In this document: one piece after another, positions 50,116 to 58,535 of the stretch
Numbering within the stretch: the stretch's first letter is position 1
Layout of the letters: every line of letters begins with the position of its first letter
NCBI RefSeq assembly: GCF_001044235.1
Contig: NZ_JYNL01000064.1
Location: 666,065 to 730,064, forward strand
Length of the DNA stretch: 64,000 nt
Source: Mycolicibacterium chlorophenolicum
GTDB lineage: Bacteria; Actinomycetota; Actinomycetes; Mycobacteriales; Mycobacteriaceae
Reading direction: 5' to 3'
Translations under genes and position numbers: made by a program
Notes under the pieces: model-generated
Database searches by the model: none
What the model was told of the DNA's origin: nothing
What the model saw: only the letters and a program-made list of their open reading frames with translations

Positions 50116-51642
50116 CTAGCTCCTCGAGAACATGGCCAGCATGCGGCGGGTCACCGCGAAGCCGCCGAAGACGTTGATGCTGGCCAGCAGGATCGCTAGG
50201 CCGGCCACCGCGGTGATGACGGGATTTCCATGCCCGATCTGCAGCAGCGCACCGACGACGATGATCCCGGAGATCGCGTTCGTCACCGACATCAGCGGGG
50301 TGTGCAGCGCGTGGTGCACGTTGCCGATCACGTAGTAGCCGATCACGATCGCCAGCGCGAACACCGTCAGGTGCACCTGTAGCGCGGCGGGGGACAGCGC
50401 GATCAGCGCGAACAGCACCGCCGCGGCGGCGAACGCCGTGCCGAGCCGGCGACCCGTCGACATCGGCGTCTTCGCCGGCTTCTGTGCGACCGGTCCGGCT
50501 GCCGCCGCGGCCGCGGGTGCGGCCGAGACCTGCACGGGCGGCGGCGGCCAGGTGATCTCGCCGTCGCGCACGACGGTCACCGACCGCTGCACGACGTCAT
50601 CGAAATCGAGGGTGAGCTGGCCGTCCTTCTCGGGGGTCACCAGCTTGAGCAGGTTCACCAGGTTGGTGCCGTACAGCTGCGACGCCGTCGACGGCAGTCG
50701 GCCGGCCAGGTCGGTGTAGCCGATGATCGTGACGCCGTTGTCGGTGACGACGGTCTGGTCCTTGACGGTTCCCTCGACGTTGCCGCCGTTGGCCGCGGCC
50801 ATGTCGACGATCACGCTTCCCGGCTTCATCGAGGCCACCATCTCGGCGGTGATGATGCGCGGCGCGGGCCGGCCGGGAATCAGCGCGGTGGTGATGATGA
50901 TGTCGACGTCCTTGGCCTGCTCGGCGTAGAGCTGGGCTTCGCGGGCCTTGTAGTCGTCACCCATCTCCTTGGCGTAGCCGGTGGCCGACACCTCGGCCGC
51001 CGCGGGATCGACGGCCAGGTATTCGCCCCCCAGCGACTTCACCTGATCGGCGACCTCGGGGCGGGGGTCGGTGGCCCGCACGATGGCGCCCAGACTGCCG
51101 GCCGCGCCGATCGCGGCCAGGCCGGCCACGCCGGCGCCGACGACCAGCACCTTGGCCGGCGGCACCTTGCCCGCCGCGGTCACCTGTCCGGTGAAGAACC
51201 GGCCGAAGCGGTGCGCGGCCTCGACCACGGCGCGGTAGCCGGCGATGTTGGCCATCGACGACAGCACGTCCAGCGACTGCGCCCGCGAGATCCGGGGCAC
51301 CGCATCCATCGCGAGCACCGTGATCGGGCGGCCGGACAGCTTCTCGAGCAGTTCCGGCTTGAGAGCCGGCGAGATCAGGCTGACCAGGGTCGCGCCGTCG
51401 CGCAGCAGGGCGATCTCATAGTCGTTCGGCGCGTTGACCTTGAGCACCACGTCGGCCTGCCACGGATCGCCGATCTCGGCGCCGGCCTCGGCGAACGCCT
51501 CATCGGAGAAACTCGACGCAGCGCCGGCGCCGGACTCCACCGCCACCTGGTAGCCCAGCTTGAGCAGCTGGGTGACCGTCTGCGGAGTCGCCGCGACGCG
51601 GGTCTCTCCGGGCAAGGACTCTCTCGGTATCCCGATGATCAT
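50116..51642 (-). CDS. pntA: NAD(P) transhydrogenase subunit alpha (single-chain PntA)
   Basis: This is a 508-residue protein. Domain I (1-370) is the NAD-binding part: MIIGIPRESLPGETRVAATP, KVLVVGAGVAGLAAIGAAGS, TALIPGRPAPRIITAEMVAS and GSVIVDMAAANGGNVEGTV. After a Pro/Ala linker, the last 110 residues contain four membrane helices (LGTAFAAAAVLFALIALSPA, VFALAIVIGYYVIGNVHHAL). As I recall, M. tuberculosis encodes these as separate pntAa and pntAb genes; here they form one chain, as in E. coli. It is the first gene of pntA-pntB. Confidence 0.94.
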   Translation of the reverse strand: MIIGIPRESLPGETRVAATPQTVTQLLKLGYQVAVESGAGAASSFSDEAFAEAGAEIGDPWQADVVLKVNAPNDYEIALLRDGATLVSLISPALKPELLEKLSGRPITVLAMDAVPRISRAQSLDVLSSMANIAGYRAVVEAAHRFGRFFTGQVTAAGKVPPAKVLVVGAGVAGLAAIGAAGSLGAIVRATDPRPEVADQVKSLGGEYLAVDPAAAEVSATGYAKEMGDDYKAREAQLYAEQAKDVDIIITTALIPGRPAPRIITAEMVASMKPGSVIVDMAAANGGNVEGTVKDQTVVTDNGVTIIGYTDLAGRLPSTASQLYGTNLVNLLKLVTPEKDGQLTLDFDDVVQRSVTVVRDGEITWPPPPVQVSAAPAAAAAAGPVAQKPAKTPMSTGRRLGTAFAAAAVLFALIALSPAALQVHLTVFALAIVIGYYVIGNVHHALHTPLMSVTNAISGIIVVGALLQIGHGNPVITAVAGLAILLASINVFGGFAVTRRMLAMFSRS

Positions 51643-51878
51643 CGATGTCGATCCGATCTAGGCTTCGCGCACGAATCTGCGGAAGGGCCCCGGCGGCGTG
51701 CCGGGCACTTCGACGCTGCTCGTCGTTGGACGTGGAGGATGACAGTCTAAAGACGCCACGCGCACGACTCACAATCCGATCAGCTATCTCCCCCGCATGG
51801 GGGAGGGCGCCGGACGAAGTTCAACTCAGGCTGAGCGCAGCTCTATGCCCGCCATGACGGATCCGTCAATGTCTGCCG
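51643..51878. promoter_or_regulatory. Divergent control region between pntA and the ABC operon
   Basis: The 236-base region holds two exact symmetrical elements. One is a hairpin CTCCCCC-GCAT-GGGGGAG at 51788-51805. The other is a 14-base perfect palindrome TGACGGATCCGTCA at 51855-51868, only 11 bases ahead of the permease GTG. The palindrome would overlap the permease ribosome-site region and could be a repressor site. No gene is seen. Confidence 0.5.
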
Positions 51879-52748
51879 GTGTCCGTTTTCGTCGACATCG
51901 CGACCGAGGACGCCGCTACCGCGGCGCCCGGCCCTGACGCGCGACCCCGCGGCGCCCGGTGGCGCCGCCGGCTGACCCGCGCCGCCCTGCCGCTGCTGTC
52001 GGTCGTCGTGTTCGGCGCCGTGTGGCAGGCGGCGGCCGCCAGCGGGATCTGGAACCAGACGTTCGTGCCCTACCCGGCCACGGTGTGGCGGGCCTTCGTC
52101 GACGTCTCCACCACCCACGACGGCGTCCGCGGCTACGCCGGATACCTGCTGTGGGAGCACCTCTACATGACGCTGCGCCGCGTGCTGGCCGGCGTGGTCA
52201 TCGGCGTGGCGATCGGCGTCGCGCTCGGACTCGTCATGGGATCGGTCGGCTGGCTGCGCAGCGTGCTCGAACCGTGGCTGACGTTCCTGCGGGCGCTGCC
52301 GCCGCTGGCCTACTTCTTCCTTCTGGTGATCTGGCTGGGCATCGACGAGGCCCCCAAGATCACGCTGCTGGCGCTGGCCGCGCTGCCGCCGGCCGCGGTG
52401 GCCACCACCGCCGCCGTGGTCGCCGCGCCCGTCGGGCTGCAGGAGGCCGCCCGCGCGCTGGGCGCGTCACGGCGCCAGGTCATCCGCGACGTCGTCGTCC
52501 CGTCGGCGCTGCCGGAGACGTTCACCGGGATCCGGCTGGCCGTCGGTATGGCCTATTCGTCGGTAGTGGCCGCCGAACTGTTCAACGGCATTCCCGGCAT
52601 CGGCGGTCTGGTCAAGGACGCCAGCAACTACAACAACACCCCCGTCGTGCTGGTCGGCATCTTCGCCATCGGCGTCTCGGGTCTGGTGATCGACGGCCTG
52701 TTGCGGTCGGTCGAGCGCCGGGCCGTCCCCTGGAGAGGAAAGATATGA
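51879..52748 (+). CDS. ABC transporter permease, sulfonate/taurine/nitrate type
   Basis: This is a 289-residue permease. About six membrane helices are visible: PLLSVVVFGAVWQAAAASGI, VLAGVVIGVAIGVALGLVMG, PLAYFFLLVIWLGIDEAPKI. The cytoplasmic EAA loop is LQEAARALGASRRQVIRDVV, the contact site for the ATPase. It belongs to the TauC/SsuC group that imports sulfonates, taurine or related anions. No clear ribosome site precedes the GTG. The stop overlaps the ATG of the binding-protein gene (ATGA). Confidence 0.88.
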   Translation: MSVFVDIATEDAATAAPGPDARPRGARWRRRLTRAALPLLSVVVFGAVWQAAAASGIWNQTFVPYPATVWRAFVDVSTTHDGVRGYAGYLLWEHLYMTLRRVLAGVVIGVAIGVALGLVMGSVGWLRSVLEPWLTFLRALPPLAYFFLLVIWLGIDEAPKITLLALAALPPAAVATTAAVVAAPVGLQEAARALGASRRQVIRDVVVPSALPETFTGIRLAVGMAYSSVVAAELFNGIPGIGGLVKDASNYNNTPVVLVGIFAIGVSGLVIDGLLRSVERRAVPWRGKI

Positions 52749-53773
52749 AACGCAAGTCCCTGATCGTCGCACTGGTCGCGGCCGTGCTGGCGCTGGCGGG
52801 GTGCTCGGTCGACAACTCCGGGCAGCAGGCCGACAAGCCGACCATCCGCATCGGTTACCAGAGCTTCCCCAGCGGCGATCTGATCGTCAAGAACAACAAG
52901 TGGCTCGAAGAGGCGCTGCCCGACTGGAACATCAAGTGGACGAAGTTCGACTCCGGCGCCGACGTCAACACCGCGTTCATCGCCAAGGAACTCGACTTCG
53001 GCGCACTCGGGTCCAGCCCGGTGGCGCGGGGGCTCTCAGCGCCGCTGAACATTCCCTACAAGGTGGCCTTCGTGCTCGACGTCGCGGGCGACAACGAGGC
53101 CCTGGTGGCCCGCAACGGCAGCGGCATCGACACCATCGGGCAGCTGCGGGGCAAGCGCATCGGCACGCCGTTCGCGTCCACCGCGCACTACAGTCTGCTC
53201 GCAGCGCTGAACCAGAACGGCCTGTCGCCCAACGATGTTCAGCTCGTCGACCTGCAGCCCCAGGCGATCCTGGCGGCCTGGGAGCGCGGTGACATCGATG
53301 CCGCCTACACGTGGCTGCCGACGCTGGACCAGCTGCGCACCTCGGGCAAGGACCTGATCACCAGCCGGCAGCTGGCCAAGGACGGCAAGCCGACGCTCGA
53401 CCTCGGTGCGGTCGCCGACGACTTCGCCGCGCAGCACCCCGAGGTGGTCGACATCTGGCGTCAGCAGGAAGCGCGCGCGCTCACGCTGATCCAGAAGGAT
53501 CCCGCGGCCGCGTCCTCGGCGATCGCCGCCGAGATCGGGCTGAGTGCCGACGAGGTCGCCGGCCAGCTCAAGCAGGGCGTGTACCTGACCCCCGAGCAAG
53601 TGGCGTCGCCGGAATGGCTTGGCTCCGAGGGTAAACCGGGCAACATCACGGTGAACCTGCAGAGCGCGTCGGAGTTCCTCGCCGAGCAGAAGCAGATCCC
53701 GGCCGCGGCGCCGCTGCAGACGTTCCAGGACGCGATCTACACCAAGGGTCTGCCGGGTGTCCTCGCGCAGTGA
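52745..53773 (+). CDS. ABC substrate-binding lipoprotein, taurine/aliphatic sulfonate type
   Basis: This is a 342-residue lipoprotein. The signal peptide MKRKSLIVALVAAVLALAGC ends with the lipobox LAGC at C20. The mature part is a TauA/SsuA-like periplasmic-binding fold: TIRIGYQSFPSGDLIVKNNK, DFGALGSSPVARGLSAPLNI, GKRIGTPFASTAHYSLLAAL and AAWERGDIDAAYTWLPTLDQ. It should capture a sulfonate or taurine-like substrate for the permease. No desulfonating oxygenase (TauD/SsuD) gene is adjacent, so the substrate is uncertain. It overlaps both neighbouring genes. Confidence 0.9.
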   Translation: MKRKSLIVALVAAVLALAGCSVDNSGQQADKPTIRIGYQSFPSGDLIVKNNKWLEEALPDWNIKWTKFDSGADVNTAFIAKELDFGALGSSPVARGLSAPLNIPYKVAFVLDVAGDNEALVARNGSGIDTIGQLRGKRIGTPFASTAHYSLLAALNQNGLSPNDVQLVDLQPQAILAAWERGDIDAAYTWLPTLDQLRTSGKDLITSRQLAKDGKPTLDLGAVADDFAAQHPEVVDIWRQQEARALTLIQKDPAAASSAIAAEIGLSADEVAGQLKQGVYLTPEQVASPEWLGSEGKPGNITVNLQSASEFLAEQKQIPAAAPLQTFQDAIYTKGLPGVLAQ

Positions 53774-54536
53774 CGCGGCGATCCGGATCGCGTCGGTCTC
53801 CCACCGGTACGGCAGCGGACGCGACGAGGTCACCGCGCTGGGACCCGTCGACCTGACGGTCGACCCGGGGTCGTTCCTGGTGCTCGTCGGCGCGTCCGGC
53901 TGCGGCAAGAGCACGCTGCTGCGGTTGCTCGCCGGTTTCGAGGCGCCCAGTCAGGGATCGGTCGAAATCGCCGGTGCCGCACCGACTCCCGGCGTGACCG
54001 CCGGGGTGGTGTTCCAGCAGCCGCGGCTGTTCCCATGGCGGACGGTCGGTGGGAACGTCGAGTTGGCGCTGAAGTACGCCAGGGTGCCGCGGGACCGACG
54101 GGCCGAGCGTCGCGACGAGCTCCTCGACCGGGTCGGGTTGTCGGGCACCGCACATCGGCGCATCTGGGAGATCAGCGGCGGCCAGCAGCAGCGCGTCGCG
54201 ATTGCGCGGGCGCTGGCCGCCGAGACGCCGCTGTTCCTGCTCGACGAGCCGTTCGCCGCGCTCGACGCGCTGACCCGGGAGCGCCTGCAGGAGGACGTCC
54301 GTCAGGTCAGCGCGGAATCGGGGCGCACCACGGTGTTCGTCACGCACAGCGCCGACGAGGCGGCTTTTCTCGGTTCCCGGATCGTCGTGCTGACCCGTCG
54401 CCCCGGACAGGTCGCGCTGGACATTCCGGTGGACCTGCCCCGCACCGGCGTCGACCCCGACGAGTTGCGTCGCTCGCCGGAGTACGGCGAGTTGCGCGCG
54501 GAGGTCGGCCGGGCCGTCAAAGCCGCCGCGGCCTGA
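53757..54536 (+). CDS. ABC transporter ATP-binding protein, TauB/SsuB type
   Basis: This is a 259-residue ATPase. Walker A is VGASGCGKSTLLRLLAGFEA, the Q-loop is VVFQQPRLFPWRTVGGNVEL, the ABC signature is EISGGQQQRVAIARALA and Walker B is LFLLDEPFAALDALTRE. The H-loop is VFVTHSADEAAFLGSRIVVL. The LFPW context and length fit the sulfonate/nitrate class. The GTG start lies 17 bases inside the binding-protein gene, so the three components are co-translated. Confidence 0.92.
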   Translation: MSSRSDAAIRIASVSHRYGSGRDEVTALGPVDLTVDPGSFLVLVGASGCGKSTLLRLLAGFEAPSQGSVEIAGAAPTPGVTAGVVFQQPRLFPWRTVGGNVELALKYARVPRDRRAERRDELLDRVGLSGTAHRRIWEISGGQQQRVAIARALAAETPLFLLDEPFAALDALTRERLQEDVRQVSAESGRTTVFVTHSADEAAFLGSRIVVLTRRPGQVALDIPVDLPRTGVDPDELRRSPEYGELRAEVGRAVKAAAA

Positions 54537-54637
54537 GTTCTCGAGCCGGCGTATCTCGAAACGGCACCGATCCCGCATCGACATCGACCGGGCCGGTGCG
54601 CCCCGCGCCCCGCGGGCCGCACGATGTCGAGGTGAGC

Positions 54638-55003
54638 ATGGTGGTGGAGCGCGGATTGGCCCGGTGCCCGCGGTGTGTCTCGATGGCGGACTACGTCTTC
54701 ATCGAGGGCGAACCCGACGGGATGCGCTACGAGGTGCGCTGCCGCAAATGCGGGGAGCGCTACGAGGAGGACCTGCGGCCGGTGGAGCCCGGGAAGCAAC
54801 TCGCGCTCATCGAGCCGCCGATCCTGTGGCCGCCCGACCATGAACCTGTGCCGCCGAGGGACTGGCGCGCGGAGATCCGCGGGCACGTCTCAGTGGTGGT
54901 GCAGAGAAGCCGCGCCGAACTCGACGAAATGGTGCGGCGCACGCGCACTTTGGCGCCCAAACGTCGGTTCGGGCGCCAGATGGCCGATCAGACCGGCGGG
55001 TAG
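54638..55003 (+). CDS. Zinc-ribbon protein of unknown function
   Basis: This is a 121-residue protein. Two CxxC pairs, RCPRCVSMADYVFIEGEPDG and YEVRCRKCGERYEEDL, frame a beta-hairpin, the form of a small zinc ribbon (about residues 8-47). The rest is basic and helical (RAELDEMVRRTRTLAPKRRF), perhaps nucleic-acid-binding. GAGGTGAGC before the ATG at 54638 is the ribosome site; a GTG two codons earlier is possible. It overlaps the opposite-strand small gene at 54988 by 16 bases. Confidence 0.75.
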   Translation: MVVERGLARCPRCVSMADYVFIEGEPDGMRYEVRCRKCGERYEEDLRPVEPGKQLALIEPPILWPPDHEPVPPRDWRAEIRGHVSVVVQRSRAELDEMVRRTRTLAPKRRFGRQMADQTGG

Positions 55004-55098
55004 GAGGGTGGCGGGTACACCCCGCGCAGGATCCACGCGAACCAGTTGATGCCGTACTCGACTTCGTCGCTTGCGTCGTAATCGGGATTGGGGTCCAC
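54988..55098 (-). CDS. Conserved-looking 36-residue small protein
   Basis: A GTG at 55098, seven bases after a strong GGAGAGG ribosome site, opens a 36-residue frame: MDPNPDYDASDEVEYGINWF, AWILRGVYPPPSYPPV. It has an acidic N-terminus, one short hydrophobic/aromatic stretch (INWFAWILRGVY) and a Pro/Tyr C-terminus, suggesting a small membrane-associated peptide. Its place between the pntAB region and a TetR gene matches a small gene I recall in M. tuberculosis as Rv0157A. It is too short for usual gene-length cut-offs and overlaps the convergent zinc-ribbon gene by 16 bases. Confidence 0.65.
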   Translation of the reverse strand: MDPNPDYDASDEVEYGINWFAWILRGVYPPPSYPPV

Positions 55099-55241
55099 CG
55101 CGATACCTCTCCGTCGGCCGTGCACGCTGGCTCTGCAGGAAGTCTAGACCGGCCGGGGCCGCGGTCACAGGGCAACGACCTAGACTGAACCAACCAGTTA
55201 GTGGATCGTGGACCCACCGGTCCGTTCTAGAGTGAGTCACC

Positions 55242-55913
55242 ATGTCTGAGACCGCTGTGCCGACCGGGCCGAGCAACGGTATGTCCCGCCGCGAGGAACT
55301 GCTGGCCGTGGCCACCAAGCTCTTCGCCGCGCGCGGCTACCACGGCACCCGGATGGACGACGTCGCCGATGCGGTCGGGCTCAACAAGGCGACGGTCTAC
55401 CACTACTACGCGAGCAAGTCGCTGATCCTGTACGACATCTACAAGGGCGCGGCCGACTTCACCGTCGACGCGCTGCACGACGACCCGTCGGCGTCGGCGC
55501 GCGAGACGATCTACCACTTCACCCGGCGCCTGCTGGTCGGCATCTCCAGCGACATCGAGCGCGCGGCCGTCTACTTCCAGGAAGCCCCCTACATCACGGA
55601 GTGGTTCACCGAGGAGCAGGTGGCCTACATCCGGGAGAAGGAAACCCAGGTCTACGAGCACGTCCGCGACGTGATCGACCGCGGCATCGCCAGCGGCGAG
55701 TTCTACGAGTGCGACTCCCACGTGCTCGCCCTCGGCTACATCGGGATGACGCTGGGGTCCTACCGCTGGCTGCGTCCGCACGGCCGCCGCACGGCCCAGG
55801 AGATCGCCGTCGAGTTCAGCACCGCGCTGCTGCGCGGGCTGATCCGCGACGAGGCGGTGCGCCACGATTCCCCGCTCGGCGCCGACCAGGCCGACGCCCG
55901 CTCGGGCGGCTAG
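55242..55913 (+). CDS. TetR family regulator (Rv0158-like)
   Basis: This is a 223-residue TetR protein. The HTH reads REELLAVATKLFAARGYHGT, RMDDVADAVGLNKATVYHYY, ASKSLILYDIY. The C-terminal domain includes ERAAVYFQEAPYITEWFTEE, similar to KstR2-like TetR_C domains that bind acyl-CoA esters. The upstream region (about 55186-55202) has AACCAACCAGTTAGT, an imperfect inverted repeat that may be its operator. It overlaps the convergent peptidase gene by four bases. Confidence 0.88.
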   Translation: MSETAVPTGPSNGMSRREELLAVATKLFAARGYHGTRMDDVADAVGLNKATVYHYYASKSLILYDIYKGAADFTVDALHDDPSASARETIYHFTRRLLVGISSDIERAAVYFQEAPYITEWFTEEQVAYIREKETQVYEHVRDVIDRGIASGEFYECDSHVLALGYIGMTLGSYRWLRPHGRRTAQEIAVEFSTALLRGLIRDEAVRHDSPLGADQADARSGG

Positions 55914-56974
55914 CCGACCTCGCGCCACGGGTCGCGCAGGAACCCGGTCAGCACGTCGGCCATCGCGGGAATGGCGCCGTGGGCGATCACCTCGAAGCCG
56001 TGAGTGCTCAGCGTCGGCAGGCACAGCAGCCCGGCCTGCGGGGTGAGCGCCCCCGCCTTGGCGTGCGAGGCGTCGGACTCGAACGCGCCGAGCACCGCGG
56101 CCTGCGGGGCCAGGCCCAGCTCGTCGGCCATGTCCATCAGCCGGTCGGCCACGGACTTGTCGTAGACGCACAGCGCGTCGCTGTAGGCGACGATCGGGCC
56201 GCCCGCAACCTGTGTGCCGTATTCGGGTTCGGTGGGTCCCACCTCGAGGGCCAGGGTCAGCTCGCCCGGCAGGGTGCGGCTGGCGTACCCACCGCCAATG
56301 CCGCCGATCTCCTCGTTGGTGGTGCACACGAAGTACACGTCGCCCGGCGGCGTGGCACCGCCGCGCAGGTCACGGGCGCAGCACAGCAGCGCGGTGAGCG
56401 CGGCACGGTCGTCGAGGAAGTAGCAGCCGAGGTAGTCGTTGCCGACGTCGACGAGCGTGCGCCTGCTGCGGTCGACGCACACGCGGGTGCCCGGCGCGAC
56501 GCCGGCGTGGCGCAGTTCGGTGCCGGTCAGTCCGGTGAAGACGTAGACGTCGGGCCAGTCCAGCGCCTTGTCGCCCTGGTCGGGTTTGGTCCGCCAGATG
56601 CGGGGGCTCTCCTGGGTGGTGTGCTCGGAGCCGAGCGCCAGCATGCCGCACACCGTTGTGTGCTGCCCGAGCACGGCCACCGGTCCGAGGCCGAAGTTGC
56701 CCGGGTACATCGTGCCCAGCGGCGTCAGGTGCAGGGTGCCGTCGGCGTCGATGCGCTTGACCAGCATCGACAGCTCGTCCATGTGCGCCATCACGCGCAC
56801 CGCGGGCGCGTCGCCGCCCCGCAGCACGCCGATCACGTTGCCGGCCGGATCGGTCCACGCCTCGTCGACCTCGGGCCGCAGTTCGCGCAGGCACACGTCG
56901 CGGACCGCGTCCTCCTGCCCACACGGTCCGTAGGCGAACAGCAGTTCCTGGAGCAGCGGTCGGTAGACGGTCAC
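55910..56974 (-). CDS. M42-family metallo-aminopeptidase
   Basis: This is a 354-residue M42/M20-clan peptidase. Metal ligands are visible as AHMDELSMLVKRID (His, Asp), CYFLDDRAALTALL (bridging Asp), FVCTTNEEIGGIGGGYASR (catalytic Glu and metal Glu), ALEVGPTEPEYG and LPTLSTHGFEVIAHG (last His). It probably removes N-terminal residues from peptides and may be a large tetrahedral oligomer like other M42 enzymes. The GTG at 56974 fits the usual start (VTVYRPLLQELLFAYGPCGQ); longer frames lack family similarity. Confidence 0.88.
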   Translation of the reverse strand: MTVYRPLLQELLFAYGPCGQEDAVRDVCLRELRPEVDEAWTDPAGNVIGVLRGGDAPAVRVMAHMDELSMLVKRIDADGTLHLTPLGTMYPGNFGLGPVAVLGQHTTVCGMLALGSEHTTQESPRIWRTKPDQGDKALDWPDVYVFTGLTGTELRHAGVAPGTRVCVDRSRRTLVDVGNDYLGCYFLDDRAALTALLCCARDLRGGATPPGDVYFVCTTNEEIGGIGGGYASRTLPGELTLALEVGPTEPEYGTQVAGGPIVAYSDALCVYDKSVADRLMDMADELGLAPQAAVLGAFESDASHAKAGALTPQAGLLCLPTLSTHGFEVIAHGAIPAMADVLTGFLRDPWREVG

Positions 56975-57029
56975 ACCTGTAGCAATTGCCGATGCGGTGA
57001 TCGGCAAACGGGCGGGTACCCGACGGGCC

Positions 57030-57758
57030 GTGACGATCCGCATCGGCACCTCCGGGTGGTCGTACAACCACTGGGTGGGCGTCCTCTACGAGCGGGGGCT
57101 GGCCCCGGGGCGGCGGCTGGAGCGCTACGCCGCCGAGTTCGACACCGTCGAGCTGAACGGCAGCTTCTACCGGTGGCCGCCGGACGCCTGGTTCGAGCGC
57201 TGGCGCGATCAGCTGCCGCCGGGCTTCCTGATGACGGTCAAGGCGGCCCGCGGCCTCACCCATGCCCGCCGGCTGAGCTCGCCGGAGGTCTGGGTCGAGC
57301 GCCTGCACCGCGGCTGGAGCGCGCTCGGCGACCGGGCCGGGCCACTGCTGGTGCAGCTGCCACCCACGATGGAACGCGATGACGCACGGCTCGACCACTT
57401 CCTCGACGTGATGCCCCCGGCCATCCCGGTGGCGGTGGAGTTCCGGCACCCCTCCTGGAACGACCCCGGCGCCTTCGCCGTTCTGGAGCGCCACGGGGCC
57501 GCGTACGTGGTGATGAGCGGTGCGGGGTTGCCGTGCCTGCTGACGGCGACGGCCCGGTTCGTCTACGTGCGGCTGCACGGACCCGATCCCGGTGCGCTCT
57601 ACGGCGGGTCGTACAGCCCCGACGACCTGCGGTGGTGGGCCGACCGGATCCGCGAGTGGGACGGGCAGGGCCGCGACGTGCTGGTGTACTTCAACAACGA
57701 TCTCGGCGGCAACGCCGTGCGCAACGCCAGGGATCTGCGCACCGAACTGGCCGGCTGA
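57030..57758 (+). CDS. DUF72 (YecE-like) protein
   Basis: This is a 242-residue TIM-barrel-like protein: IRIGTSGWSYNHWVGVLYER, FDTVELNGSFYRWPPDAWFE, GFLMTVKAARGLTHARRLSS and EFRHPSWNDPGAFAVLERHG. The C-terminal VYVRLHGPDPGALYGGSYSP and VLVYFNNDLGGNAVRNARDL are DUF72 signatures. The family is widespread and uncharacterised, with structural likeness to sugar isomerase/endonuclease IV barrels. The GTG at 57030 matches the usual start of the family. Confidence 0.88.
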   Translation: MTIRIGTSGWSYNHWVGVLYERGLAPGRRLERYAAEFDTVELNGSFYRWPPDAWFERWRDQLPPGFLMTVKAARGLTHARRLSSPEVWVERLHRGWSALGDRAGPLLVQLPPTMERDDARLDHFLDVMPPAIPVAVEFRHPSWNDPGAFAVLERHGAAYVVMSGAGLPCLLTATARFVYVRLHGPDPGALYGGSYSPDDLRWWADRIREWDGQGRDVLVYFNNDLGGNAVRNARDLRTELAG

Positions 57759-58094
57759 GGTTTGGCACTTCCGTGAGGCGGGTACGCCCAGCCGCCATGA
57801 GGGCACCACGCATCGTCACTGCCGTGCACGCGTTCCTGCGCGCGGGATATCCCGCTGCCGCGCCGCGCCAGGGGTACGTCGCCGCGCTGGCGCTGCTGCC
57901 CCCGTCGTCGACGGTCGCCGCGCGCTGACGTCGCCGCACCACCCGGCGAAACCGCTACTGGCACAGTCGAATCCGTCACCCTGCACGCTGCGCACGACCG
58001 AGGGCGAGATGCAACCGGTGCCCAGCGGGATGATCGTCGGGAGGGCATGGCCACGACCGCGTGAGGCGCCGGCGGGAGTCGCTATGCTCAGCCG
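57759..58094. other. 336-base stretch with a truncated DUF3349-like reading frame
   Basis: An ATG at 57797 opens a 43-codon frame, MRAPRIVTAVHAFLRAGYPA, APRQGYVAALALLPPSSTVA-AR, ending at 57928. The start resembles the DUF3349 motif (VxAFLRAGYPxGxPxxGYxPLLALL), but the rest of that domain (about 60 residues) is absent from all frames downstream, so it looks like a decayed copy. The remaining sequence to 58094 has no convincing gene; a short G/A-rich site precedes the next ATG. Confidence 0.5.
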
Positions 58095-58535
58095 ATGCCG
58101 TTGGTGAGCAAGACAGTCGAGGTCGCAGCGCCCGCAGAGTCGATCATGGCGATCGTCGCCGACTTCGAGAGCTACCCGCTGTGGAACGAGGAGATCAAGG
58201 GCTGCTGGATCCTCGCCCGCTACGACGATGGACGGCCGAGCCAGCTGCGGCTCGACGTCGTGGTGCAGGGTCAGGCGGGCACGTTCATCACCGCGGTCTA
58301 CTACCCCGGCGAGAATCAGATCTACACGGTGCTGCAGCAGGGCGACCACTTCGACAAGCAGGAGCAGAAGTTCTCGGTGGTCGGGCTCGGCGTCACGTCA
58401 CTGCTGACCGTCGATCTCGACGTGGAGACCAAGCTGGCGCTGCCCAAACCGATGGTCAAGAAGGCCATCGGCGACACGCTGGACTACCTCGCCGACAACC
58501 TCAAGACCCGCGCCGAGCAGCTCGCGGCCGGCTAG
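58095..58535 (+). CDS. SRPBCC (START/polyketide cyclase-like) protein, TB18.5 (Rv0164)-like
   Basis: This is a 146-residue single-domain lipid-binding fold: MPLVSKTVEVAAPAESIMAI, VADFESYPLWNEEIKGCWIL, ARYDDGRPSQLRLDVVVQGQ and AVYYPGENQIYTVLQQGDHF. The match to M. tuberculosis TB18.5, a T-cell antigen encoded next to mce1R, is close from memory. The fold binds hydrophobic ligands, and the neighbourhood suggests lipid handling. The C-terminal helix, KAIGDTLDYLADNLKTRAEQ, is standard. It overlaps the end of the convergent mce1R by 35 bases. Confidence 0.9.
   Translation: MPLVSKTVEVAAPAESIMAIVADFESYPLWNEEIKGCWILARYDDGRPSQLRLDVVVQGQAGTFITAVYYPGENQIYTVLQQGDHFDKQEQKFSVVGLGVTSLLTVDLDVETKLALPKPMVKKAIGDTLDYLADNLKTRAEQLAAG

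Noticed and set aside
53757..54536. Complete taurine utilisation operon
   Set aside because: Only the three transporter parts are present; no TauD or SsuD-type desulfonating enzyme gene is adjacent, so the substrate is left open.
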